DNA from: Methanosarcinales archaeon
GTDB taxonomy: Archaea > Halobacteriota > Methanosarcinia > Methanosarcinales > Methanogasteraceae
Reading direction: 5' to 3'
DNA length: 8,242 nt
Assembly: GCA_030609345.1 (NCBI GenBank)
Contig: JAUWCK010000040.1
Span: 1 to 8,242 of the forward strand
Numbering within the stretch: position 1 is the first letter of the stretch; every line of letters starts with the position of its first letter. The translations under genes were made by a program, and so were the position numbers. Shown here piece by piece: positions 1 to 5,941 of the stretch. The notes under the pieces were generated by a model. That model ran no database searches. It was not told the DNA's origin and was given only the letters and a program-made list of their open reading frames with translations.

Positions 1-390
1 GCTCGCACACCGCTGACTGAGATTGCGGAAAAACTCGGTGTCAGCGAATCCACGATACGAAAGCGCGTCAAGGCGCTTGAGGATGGGGACGTTATAAAGC
101 GCTACACCGTGGTTGTCGATCCAGCGAAACTCGGATACAACTCGGTCTCGTTTGTCGGTCTCGATGTCGAGCCAACGCATTTTCTCGATGTTGCGATCCG
201 GATGACCGAGTTCCCTGAAGTGAAATTCGTTGCAACGTCGACCGGGGATCACATGATCATGACCGAGATCTGGCTCAAGGACGGGAGGGAACTCGGAAAG
301 TTCATCGCGGAGAAGATCGGGAGACTGGAGGGCGTGCAGAGGGTCTGTCCGGCTGTAATCCTAGAGAAGTTGAAGGACAGCTGCGGGTGA
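1..390 (+). CDS. Lrp/AsnC family transcriptional regulator (5' end cut by window edge)
   Basis: The frame is open from base 1 to the TGA at 388-390, so the true start lies outside the window. The first visible residues form the end of a winged helix-turn-helix (LTEIAEKLGVSESTIRKRVK), typical of Lrp/AsnC DNA-binding domains that begin by recognising a promoter operator. It is followed by the linker VIKRYTVVVDPAKLG and an alpha/beta RAM/AsnC ligand-binding domain (SFVGLDVEP, then VKFVATSTGDHMIMTEIW). This domain in the family mediates oligomerisation and binds amino acids or related effectors. The GD within STGDHM matches the conserved ligand-loop position. The gene converges on fprA, with 9 nt between the two stop codons, so it is not in that operon. 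Its target and effector cannot be read from the sequence. The family call is firm; the specific role is unknown. Confidence 0.9.
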   Translation, partial: ARTPLTEIAEKLGVSESTIRKRVKALEDGDVIKRYTVVVDPAKLGYNSVSFVGLDVEPTHFLDVAIRMTEFPEVKFVATSTGDHMIMTEIWLKDGRELGKFIAEKIGRLEGVQRVCPAVILEKLKDSCG

Positions 391-399
391 TCGTCGAAA

Positions 400-1590
400 T
401 CATCGTTCTCGCATCTCTGCCGCATCCACAACCTTCCCGGCAAGCTCTGCGCACGCAGCAAGATCGTCAGCACCCGGCACAAATTTGACCGATATGGGCT
501 CGACAACCGTAACACCGGTCTTCTCAAGCTCGCCCGTAATCGCTTTGACCGCGCCTCCCGCCCAGCCGTACGATCCGAAAGCGGAACCGATCTTGCCCTT
601 TGGTCGAAGTCCTCTGAGATACGTCAAAAATCCCCCGACACTCGGAAACATCCCGTTGTTGATGGTGGGAGAGCCAACAAGTACGATCTTAGCCTCCAGA
701 ATCTCGCGTACAATCTTGCTCCAGTCCGATTTCCCGAGGTGGTACACCTTGACCTCAAACCCGGCATCGATTATGCCATGTGCGATCGCAGATGCCATCT
801 TCTCGGTGCTGCCCCACATGGTATCGTAGACCACGATCGCTGTATCGTTTGACTCGCCCGAACTCCAGCCGCGATACGCGTCAAGAATGTCACCGACACC
901 GGAATCGCGCCAGATCATGCCGTGGCTCGGCGCAATCATATCGATCTCAATTCCCATCTCACCGATCTTCTGCAGGGTCTTTGTGATAAGCGGCGAGAAC
1001 GGCATCAGGATGTTGGCATAGTATGTGGCAGCCTCGTCAAGTATCCCGGAAACCTCGTCTGCGTACCGCTTGCTGCTTGCGATGTGCTGCCCGAACGCAT
1101 CGTTTGACAGGAGCAGTTGATCCTCCGGGATATGTGTAACCATGTTGTCGGGCCAGTGGAGCATCGGGGTCTCGACGAACGAGAGCGTCTTCTTCCCAAG
1201 CGAGATCGTATCTCCGGTCTTAACAGTCTTTATCTCCCAGCCGTCGCAATCATAGTACATCGGCAGTTCTTCCGCCCCTTTCTTGGTTGCAATAACAGTC
1301 GCATCGCAGGCGACCTCCATAACACGGGGAAGTGATCCCGTGTGATCCGGCTCGACATGGTTCACAATCACATAATCAATGGTGTCCGGGTCTGTTATCG
1401 CTTCTACTCGACTTTGCAGTTCATCAAAGAATCCGGCTTTCACGGTATCGACAAGCGCAGTTTTTGAGTCTTTGACAATGTATGCGTTATACGTCGTACC
1501 TCCTGGTGTGGCATATCCATGAAAATCCCGCAGGTTCCAGTCAATCGCACCAACCCAGTACACGCCGTCTTTTATCTCTACTTTGTTCAT
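400..1590 (-). CDS. fprA: F420H2 oxidase-type flavodiiron protein FprA
   Basis: The product is a 396-residue A-type flavodiiron protein, a soluble enzyme that reduces O2 to water (or NO to N2O); in methanogens the electrons come from reduced F420. The N-terminal metallo-beta-lactamase-like half carries the diiron ligands: H78-x-E80-x-D82 in NHVEPDH, H145 in MLHWPDN, D164 in SNDAFG and H223 in PSHG. The C-terminal flavodoxin domain begins near residue 251 (IVVYDTMWGSTEKMA, the FMN phosphate loop) and includes VGSPTINNGMFP. The ATG at 1588-1590 is chosen because the protein then begins MNKVEIKDGVYWVGAIDW like the family and has a GGAG 10 nt upstream. A longer in-frame extension to 1656 would overlap the previous gene. 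The start lies 16 nt after the flavin reductase stop, so the two are probably one operon. Donor specificity (F420H2 versus rubredoxin) is inferred from the lineage, not seen. Confidence 0.93.
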   Translation of the reverse strand: MNKVEIKDGVYWVGAIDWNLRDFHGYATPGGTTYNAYIVKDSKTALVDTVKAGFFDELQSRVEAITDPDTIDYVIVNHVEPDHTGSLPRVMEVACDATVIATKKGAEELPMYYDCDGWEIKTVKTGDTISLGKKTLSFVETPMLHWPDNMVTHIPEDQLLLSNDAFGQHIASSKRYADEVSGILDEAATYYANILMPFSPLITKTLQKIGEMGIEIDMIAPSHGMIWRDSGVGDILDAYRGWSSGESNDTAIVVYDTMWGSTEKMASAIAHGIIDAGFEVKVYHLGKSDWSKIVREILEAKIVLVGSPTINNGMFPSVGGFLTYLRGLRPKGKIGSAFGSYGWAGGAVKAITGELEKTGVTVVEPISVKFVPGADDLAACAELAGKVVDAAEMRER

Positions 1591-1606
1591 GATATCATTT
1601 CTCCGG

Positions 1607-2119
1607 TCAATCTTCATCTCCGATATATACCGTAGCTTTAGCAGGTGTCTTTCCACCTTTTACCTGATGGTAGTACGCATAAGTCATCGGCTCGCCCTCT
1701 CCGAGAATATCCGCATCAACAACCTCGCCGATGAAGAGGACGTGCGTGCCCACATCCACCTCCTGCGCAACCGCAACCTCGATATAAGCAAGAGCATGAT
1801 CGAGCACGACAGGTGCACCAGTGGTGCCGGTTCGATACCTGACCCTCTCGAACTTATCGATGTCCCTGCCTGATCTGAAACCGAACCTGCCGATGAACTC
1901 CATCGGCGCGTCCGTTCCAAGAACGGATGCCGCAAAGACGTGGCTCTCTCGTATGTACTCGCAGGTCAGGTTCTCCTTATTTATGGCAACCGCAACCATT
2001 GGTGGCTTGGATGCCACCTGCATCACTGTGTTTACGATCTGACCGTTGATGGCTTCGCCATTTGTCGATGTGACCACGTAGAGCCCGTAACTGATCAGAT
2101 GCAGTGCTTTTCGGTTCAT
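1607..2119 (-). CDS. Flavin reductase domain protein (FMN-binding, Hrb/flavoredoxin-like)
   Basis: The product is 170 residues of the flavin reductase-like split-barrel family that binds FMN and uses NAD(P)H or passes electrons to partner proteins. The features seen are the start MNRKALHLISYGLYVVTS, the segment NGQIVNTVMQVASKPPMVAV, the flavin-binding INKENLTCEYI, FAASVLGTDAP, and HVLFIGEVVDADIL near the C-terminus. This pattern resembles the N-terminal domain of high-molecular-weight rubredoxin (Hrb), which in acetogens donates electrons to FprA. The C-terminal tail YYHQVKGGKTPAKATVYIG looks like the linker that precedes the rubredoxin domain in Hrb, but here the protein ends without one. 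It lies directly upstream of fprA, with a 16-nt gap, and probably supplies it with electrons. The ATG at 2117-2119 gives the full conserved N-terminus; its ribosome binding site is weak. Confidence 0.85.
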   Translation of the reverse strand: MNRKALHLISYGLYVVTSTNGEAINGQIVNTVMQVASKPPMVAVAINKENLTCEYIRESHVFAASVLGTDAPMEFIGRFGFRSGRDIDKFERVRYRTGTTGAPVVLDHALAYIEVAVAQEVDVGTHVLFIGEVVDADILGEGEPMTYAYYHQVKGGKTPAKATVYIGDED

Positions 2120-2159
2120 TTTCCATACATGTTCGATAAGTTGGGGGTTTTAGGATTTT

Positions 2160-2220
2160 AACCACAAGATTACACAGATTTACACGAGATTTCTGTGTTA
2201 ATCTTGTGTAATCTGTGGTT
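2160..2220. repeat. 61-bp near-palindromic intergenic repeat
   Basis: The stretch opens with AACCACAAGATTACACAG and closes with TTGTGTAATCTGTGGTT. The two halves are reverse complements apart from a few one-base gaps and mismatches. Each half is itself built from short GATTACAC/GATTTACAC-like units. It could form a long hairpin in RNA or a cruciform in DNA. It sits in the 156-nt gap between the sufB 3' end and the flavin reductase start, where no gene is visible. Dispersed intergenic palindromes of this flavour are common in environmental archaeal and bacterial genomes. Function is unknown; it could be a leader hairpin, a terminator or a mobile miniature repeat. Confidence 0.75.
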
Positions 2221-2232
2221 TTATGTGGATAT

Positions 2233-2245
2233 CCATATAATATTG
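2233..2245 (-). promoter_or_regulatory. Candidate TATA box for the flavin reductase-fprA operon
   Basis: Read on the minus strand, the sequence is CAATATTATATGG, a good archaeal TATA-like element in an otherwise gene-free gap. Transcription starting about 25 nt downstream would begin close to the outer edge of the 61-bp palindrome, placing that hairpin at the 5' end of a leader of about 90-100 nt. This is inferred from sequence pattern and spacing only. Confidence 0.3.
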
Positions 2246-2275
2246 AGCATGTTCCATTTTCCCTTGACTATCAAC

Positions 2276-3454
2276 TCAAATCGCATCCGCGCTCATCCGG
2301 ATCATCTGCCTGACCTCGGCACCAAGCGCCGGCGGCAGTCCCTTAATATCCACATTCAGGAATCCGCGAACAATCGCACCAGCAGCCTCGTCTTCCGAGA
2401 GACCCCTCGCTGTCAGGTATGCGATCTCCTCTTCCGATATCCGCCCGACCGCTGCCTCGTGCGAGAGTTCGGCGTCCTCTACAGTCGCCTCAAGTTCGGG
2501 AACCGAGTGGATCCGTGCCGTATTGGAGAGCATGAGCCCGATGCACTCGAGATGCCCTTTCACGCCAGGCGCCGAGCCCACGATCGCACCCCTTGCAGTG
2601 ACATCAGCTTGATCTGTTGCAATCGACCTGGATATCAGTTCGCATCGGCTGCCCTCGCCCTCCAGCACCACTCTTGCCCCGATATCGATCTTTGAATCCT
2701 TTGAAGCGTGGATGATTGTCTGGGTCATCGTTCTTGCATTCCTGCCGCAGTATGTGACCGGGTACATCTGCACGTCCTTGACCGGCTTCATCAGGATGTA
2801 GTTGTTGATGTATGTCCCGCCCTCATCAACGATGATGCCGCTTCTCGGCCGTACCACCACTTCAGGCGCCCAGTTGTGAATCATCGTGTATGTGAGCGTT
2901 GCGCCTTTCTTCACATAGAACTCGGATACCCCGAGATGCATGGCAGAGCGCACATCCTGCGCAGTCGAGCAGCCTGTGATGATGTGGAGTTCTGCGCCTT
3001 CTTCGACGATCACGATATTGTGCACATTCTGCGAAAGCCGCTCCTTTCCGATGAAAAGACATGCCTGCAACGGAAAGATCGATTTAACGCCTGGGGCAGC
3101 TCTCACAAAGTAGCCGCCGGTCTGCTTCTCCGCCACCTCTTTTGTATAGATGTCCTTGTCAGCATGAACCGCATGCCAGAAGTAATCTGAGAGCCAGGAG
3201 TACTTCTCAAGCGCCTCGCTACTGTCCAGAACCTCGATCCCCTCCTGCACGGTAGTTGAGCAGAGAACAGAGTGATCAAGTTGCAGGAACGACCCTGATC
3301 GCTCTTCGCCGTCCGGATCATACCCGACTCCGAGAAGAGACTTTTTGTATTCGCCTTCTATCTCGGATCGGTCTTCCGGAACGTGTTCCTCTGCCTCCAT
3401 CGTGTAATCTTCCGGATTCACGGCATTCACGACATCTGGCACTCTTTTATGCAT
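2276..3454 (-). CDS. sufB: SufB/SufD family Fe-S cluster assembly scaffold
   Basis: The product is 392 residues from the ATG at 3452-3454, a short archaeal-type SufB/D. The protein partners the SufC ATPase as the scaffold on which Fe-S clusters are built in the cytoplasm. The C-terminal beta-helix core is clear: NIVIVEEGAELHIITGC, then GSRCELISRSIATDQADVTA and GHLECIGLMLS. It is followed by the SufC-binding helical end AELSHEAAVGRISEEEIAYL and ARGLSEDEAAGAIVRGFL. Counting from this ATG, Cys304 (in HLECIG) and His332 (in ELSHEA) align by eye with the catalytic Cys of SufB and His of SufD, as expected if one protein does both jobs. A GTG at 3482-3484 would add 10 residues, but these lie in the sufC-tail repeat and AGGAGG sits 9 nt before the ATG, so the ATG is preferred. 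It is separated from sufC by the inserted ATPase module. Confidence 0.93.
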   Translation of the reverse strand: MHKRVPDVVNAVNPEDYTMEAEEHVPEDRSEIEGEYKKSLLGVGYDPDGEERSGSFLQLDHSVLCSTTVQEGIEVLDSSEALEKYSWLSDYFWHAVHADKDIYTKEVAEKQTGGYFVRAAPGVKSIFPLQACLFIGKERLSQNVHNIVIVEEGAELHIITGCSTAQDVRSAMHLGVSEFYVKKGATLTYTMIHNWAPEVVVRPRSGIIVDEGGTYINNYILMKPVKDVQMYPVTYCGRNARTMTQTIIHASKDSKIDIGARVVLEGEGSRCELISRSIATDQADVTARGAIVGSAPGVKGHLECIGLMLSNTARIHSVPELEATVEDAELSHEAAVGRISEEEIAYLTARGLSEDEAAGAIVRGFLNVDIKGLPPALGAEVRQMIRMSADAI

Positions 3455-3482
3455 TTCTCGTAGCCTCCTTCTAATATCTGCC
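3421..3482. repeat. 62-bp direct repeat, copy A (sufC-tail/sufB-head junction)
   Basis: This copy matches 5180-5241 at 58 of 62 positions in the same orientation. On the minus strand it begins GGCAGATATTAGAAGGAGG and ends in GATGTCGTGAATGCCG. It contains the last 17 codons of a sufC reading frame plus stop, the sufB ribosome binding site and the first codons of intact sufB. Together with copy B it brackets the ATPase/TOPRIM block. Confidence 0.95.
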
Positions 3483-3537
3483 ACTTTTCCTTTCGAACGG
3501 GTAAAATTAAGTTAGATATTAGATGGGATAATCTCAT
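3427..3537 (-). pseudogene. Chimeric 36-codon mini-ORF ending in a duplicated sufC C-terminus
   Basis: An ATG at 3535-3537 immediately follows the stop of the TOPRIM gene (TGAATG). It opens a frame of 36 codons ending at TGA 3427-3429. The first 19 residues (MRLSHLISNLILPVRKEKW) have no recognisable origin. The remaining 17 (QILEGGYEKCIKECQMS) are nearly identical to the end of SufC at 5186-5236, with two substitutions, S to L and R to K. The ORF overlaps the start of sufB by 28 nt, so ribosomes finishing it would reach the sufB start. The ORF is most simply the leftover sufC tail created when the sufC-sufB junction was duplicated. Whether it is translated is unknown, but the frame has stayed intact. 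Confidence 0.6.
3464..3470 (-). promoter_or_regulatory. Strong ribosome binding site that fixes the sufB start
   Basis: Minus strand reads AAGGAGG followed by CTACGAGAA and then the ATG of sufB. The same site occurs in the other repeat copy (5223-5229), where it lies inside the sufC coding sequence and precedes GTG. This suggests that sufB translation was originally coupled to the end of sufC. Confidence 0.75.
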
Positions 3538-4002
3538 TCAAATAACCTCCAATATCCATTTTTTAAGCGTGTTGATCTCATCATCTGCTTCAATAAGTTC
3601 GTTTAGAAAGCTATGAAAGTTTATATTCCTCTCGACATGCGGAATACTATGCAACTCTTTTGGGTCAACCGGAAGACCAAAATCCTTGGGAGAGATTCGT
3701 TTCTGTCTGGCTCTATCTAACAGCCAGTGTTCAAGGTATGGCGAGATCTGTATCAACCGTTTGCTGGCGTCATCCTTCCGGATCAGCAATTTAACCGTGG
3801 ATTTGGTCTCCTTTTCGATGTAGTTCTCCATATCCGATGGTTGATCGCTGTAGGGGTCTTCATCAATGATGCCAACGGTTCTACCCCTTTTCTTCACGAT
3901 CTCCATGACTTTTCCCTTGCCGCCCTCGTGCTTTATCTCTCGTCTGGGAAATCCTATGCTCTTTACCAGAAATTCATCGGTGTAACACTCAACGATTATC
4001 AC
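3538..4002 (-). CDS. Small TOPRIM-like protein, partner of the adjacent OLD-type ATPase
   Basis: The product is 154 residues from a GTG at 4000-4002 that overlaps the ATPase stop by 4 nt (GTGA). The beginning IIVECYTDEFLVKSIG followed by GRTVGIIDEDPYSD fits a TOPRIM fold: the catalytic Glu (E5) with D9/E10 four to five residues on, and a D47-x-D49 pair after the third strand. TOPRIM domains in this setting (OLD, GajA, AriB of PARIS) are metal-dependent nucleases. The rest is charged and helical, with no other motif recognised (PYLEHWLLDRARQKR, NFHSFLNELIEADDE). It is shorter than AriB-type proteins and I cannot assign it to a named DUF with confidence. It could instead be a nuclease-dead sensor. 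The AT-rich composition matches the ATPase and not the suf genes. Coupling to the ATPase by overlap supports a two-protein complex. Confidence 0.75.
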   Translation of the reverse strand: MIIVECYTDEFLVKSIGFPRREIKHEGGKGKVMEIVKKRGRTVGIIDEDPYSDQPSDMENYIEKETKSTVKLLIRKDDASKRLIQISPYLEHWLLDRARQKRISPKDFGLPVDPKELHSIPHVERNINFHSFLNELIEADDEINTLKKWILEVI

Positions 4003-4994
4003 CGATTCTCCTCCTCGAAAGTGAAAGAGTGCAGATTGAAAAACGGATCATAATCCATCAACTCTGATATCTGTTCATCGGTGAGAGATTTGACTTTTGT
4101 CTGATAATCCCTGAAATATGTGATGAACACATTCACGGAATTTTTATGCGCTTTCTCAAGGATTGAGAGGAGGAGATAGGGGTTGTGAGTTGCTATGAAG
4201 TACTGGTTTGTCTCATCGAATGCGATTCTTTCTCCGAGATACTTTGTGTAGTAGGGGAATGAGTGGGATTCAGGTTCTTCGAAGACCAACGTGGAGTTTT
4301 TGTTTGATTCCATGGCAATTACATGGAATATTATCCTCTGGAGTGTGTCCGAGGTTAGAGTATAAGGATAGCTGAAAACCAGATCATCTACCTGCTTCTG
4401 AATCTCAAATGCTCTTTCCTGAGGCTTGAGCACGAGTTTAAAACCAAAACTCTTGAAAAACATTGCCATGGTTTCTCTTAGTTTTTTATTCGCCATAACA
4501 ACCGCAAACAGATTGGAACCATGCGGTGGCGAAAGGAACGATGATTCGCTGTCTGGAAATTCGTTCTGCTCTACAAATCTGTAAAATTTTATAAACTCGG
4601 TTTCAGTAAGGCGGGTTCCACGTTGGATGTTTCCCGAATAATCCAACACGACTTCGCTTTGCTCACGTTTCTCTCCATCTTTCAAAAGTACACTCTCAAA
4701 GTAGAAGTTATCATCTTTAAATTCTATCTTCAAGTTTAGTTTATCAGTCGTTATCTCAACCGACTGGTCGAGCAAGTCATCATAAAAAAGGTTCTGAGTG
4801 CCCTGAAATCTAACATATTTTTTGAGACTTGTGTGACCTATACCACTATATCCGCACCAGCTCAGTAGCCCAAGGGCTTCGAGTATGTTTGATTTGCCCG
4901 TATTAGGCTCCCCGATGAAGAGGTTTATTCGTTTACAGTCGAGTTCCAGATCTTTGATTGACTTGAAATTTTTTATTGATAGTTTTTCAATCAT
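3999..4994 (-). CDS. AAA/OLD-type ATPase (ABC-like, RecF/SMC fold)
   Basis: The product is 331 residues. It begins MIEKLSIKNFKSIKDLELDC, the usual N-terminus of AAA_15/AAA_21 ATPases of the OLD, PARIS AriA and Gabija type. Walker A is GEPNTGKS at 28-35. A signature-like region is LTSDTLQRIIFHVIA (about 213-227). Walker B is STLVFEEPE (234-242) with the catalytic-type Glu pair, and the H-loop is FIATHNP (267-272). No nuclease domain is fused at the C-terminus; the TOPRIM-like domain is supplied by the next gene, so this is a split arrangement. The ATG at 4992-4994 overlaps the stop of the short ORF before it (ATGA), and its own stop overlaps the next start. It is visibly AT-richer than sufC and sufB, suggesting acquisition. 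A role in phage or plasmid defence is inferred from this family's pairing with TOPRIM partners and is not shown by the sequence itself. Confidence 0.88.
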   Translation of the reverse strand: MIEKLSIKNFKSIKDLELDCKRINLFIGEPNTGKSNILEALGLLSWCGYSGIGHTSLKKYVRFQGTQNLFYDDLLDQSVEITTDKLNLKIEFKDDNFYFESVLLKDGEKREQSEVVLDYSGNIQRGTRLTETEFIKFYRFVEQNEFPDSESSFLSPPHGSNLFAVVMANKKLRETMAMFFKSFGFKLVLKPQERAFEIQKQVDDLVFSYPYTLTSDTLQRIIFHVIAMESNKNSTLVFEEPESHSFPYYTKYLGERIAFDETNQYFIATHNPYLLLSILEKAHKNSVNVFITYFRDYQTKVKSLTDEQISELMDYDPFFNLHSFTFEEENR

Positions 4995-5213
4995 TCAAAC
5001 ACCCTCGTATACACATCCTCTTTTCTCACCTCTTCTCTTAACCGTTCTCTTCCCGCCATAAATCCGTCCCGCAACTTCTTCGCCTTGTTCTCGATCGGAA
5101 GGATCTCAGATAGCGCCTGCGCGACACGATAGAACACCTCGCCTCTGCCCCTCTACCGTAACCGGATTCATATCATTTGCGACATTCACGACATCTGGCA
5201 CTCTCTTATGCAC
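4991..5213 (-). pseudogene. Short first gene of the module, fused to a sufB 5' remnant and frameshifted
   Basis: From GTG 5211-5213 the frame begins like SufB (HKRVPDVVN) and runs on through NDMNPVTVEG, but it stops at 5106-5108 after 35 codons. In the next frame, open after a TAG at 5153-5155, lies a protein-like stretch: GEVFYRVAQALSEILP, then IENKAKKLRDGFMAG and RERLREEVRKEDVYTRVFE. It ends at TGA 4991-4993, overlapping the ATPase ATG. Removing one G from the GGGG run at 5148-5151 (minus strand) joins the two into one continuous reading frame, giving 59 residues from ATG 5169-5171 or 73 from the GTG. So either a real frameshift or a sequencing indel is present. If no indel exists, translation could begin at GTG 5135-5137, giving 48 residues. 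The product is charged and helical; I do not recognise the family. Its position makes it the first gene of the ATPase/TOPRIM operon. Confidence 0.6.
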
Positions 5214-5241
5214 TTCTCGTAGCCTCCTTCTGATATCTGCC
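5180..5241. repeat. 62-bp direct repeat, copy B (native sufC-tail/sufB-head junction)
   Basis: This copy is in the same orientation as 3421-3482 and differs at four positions. It lies inside the true sufC 3' end and the truncated sufB start. The shared DNA encodes the SufC tail in one frame and the SufB head in another, so it is the likely ancestral junction. Beyond the repeat the two copies diverge, although AATCCGG recurs a few bases further on in both. Confidence 0.95.
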
Positions 5242-5935
5242 TGATGATCTGGTCGGGCTTTCCCGAGCACCCGATCCTGCCGCCGAGCATCACATGCGCC
5301 CAGTCCACATCCACATAGTTGGTGATCGTTGCAAGATGCGTGATGATAAGCCCGGATGCGATCCGCCTGCTCGGGAGTTCCTTTCTGTGCAGGAGTTTGC
5401 CGATAATCCCGCCGATCAACTCCATGTTCTCGATGTCAACGCCAGAATCGGGCTCATCCAGCATCACAAAATCCGGGTTCTGCGCCATCAGTTGCAGTAT
5501 CTCGGACCTTTTTATCTCGCCTCCCGAGAAACCGGCGTTCACATCCCGCTCCAGGAATTCCTCTGTGAAATGCAGTTCTTTCGCAAGAACGCGGGTCTCA
5601 TCGGTGATCTCACCGGATTTATCGCCACGGCAGAGGTTCACCATCTCCCCAAGCCTGATGCCGCGTATGACCGGCGGGTTCTGAAATGCGATCCCCATCC
5701 CAAGTTTCACGCGCTCAGCGGTCGACAGGTTGGTGATATCCTCGCCATTGAAGACGATCCTGCCGCCGGTCACCCGGTATCTCGGAAATCCGAGTATACC
5801 GAGCAGGAGCGATGTCTTTCCTGACCCGTTGGGACCTAACAGGACATGACACTCGCCCTTCTCGATTATGAGGTCGAGACCTTTGAGTACGGGTCGTCCA
5901 TCGACCTCGAGGTTCAGGTTCTCTATTTCGAGCAT
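5186..5935 (-). CDS. sufC: SufC, ABC-type ATPase of the Suf Fe-S assembly complex
   Basis: The product is 249 residues, the usual SufC length, and is a cytosolic ABC ATPase that binds SufB/D and drives the conformational change needed for Fe-S assembly. The motifs are Walker A GPNGSGKT at 34-41, Q-loop FQNPP around Q85, the signature FSGGE at 136-140 (SufC-type, followed by IKRSEILQLM), Walker B FVMLDEPDSGVD with D160/E161, and the H-loop ITH at H200. The ATG at 5933-5935 follows the rubredoxin stop by 6 nt, with an AAGGA in the end of that gene, so they are cotranscribed. Its last codons overlap the start of a truncated sufB copy. The intact sufB lies 1.7 kb further on, beyond the inserted module. 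Confidence 0.95.
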   Translation of the reverse strand: MLEIENLNLEVDGRPVLKGLDLIIEKGECHVLLGPNGSGKTSLLLGILGFPRYRVTGGRIVFNGEDITNLSTAERVKLGMGIAFQNPPVIRGIRLGEMVNLCRGDKSGEITDETRVLAKELHFTEEFLERDVNAGFSGGEIKRSEILQLMAQNPDFVMLDEPDSGVDIENMELIGGIIGKLLHRKELPSRRIASGLIITHLATITNYVDVDWAHVMLGGRIGCSGKPDQIIRQISEGGYEKCIRECQMS

Positions 5936-5941
5936 GCTTGA

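Noticed and set aside
1591..1656. N-terminal extension of FprA upstream of the ATG at 1590
   Set aside because: It would overlap the flavin reductase gene, and the family N-terminus begins at MNKVEIKDG.
2195..2695. Long plus-strand frames opposite sufB (including 2708-3190)
   Set aside because: These are antisense shadows of a well-supported SufB/D gene, with no coherent domain.
3455..3484. N-terminal extension of SufB from the GTG at 3482-3484
   Set aside because: The added residues come from the duplicated sufC-tail DNA and include the AGGAGG ribosome binding site that serves the ATG at 3454.
3421..5241. CRISPR-like or transposon target duplication interpretation of the 62-bp repeat
   Set aside because: There are only two copies 1.7 kb apart, both coding, and the repeat is too long for an ordinary transposase target duplication; no transposase is present.
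5294..5824. Long plus-strand frames opposite sufC
   Set aside because: Antisense shadows; the minus strand carries all ABC ATPase motifs.
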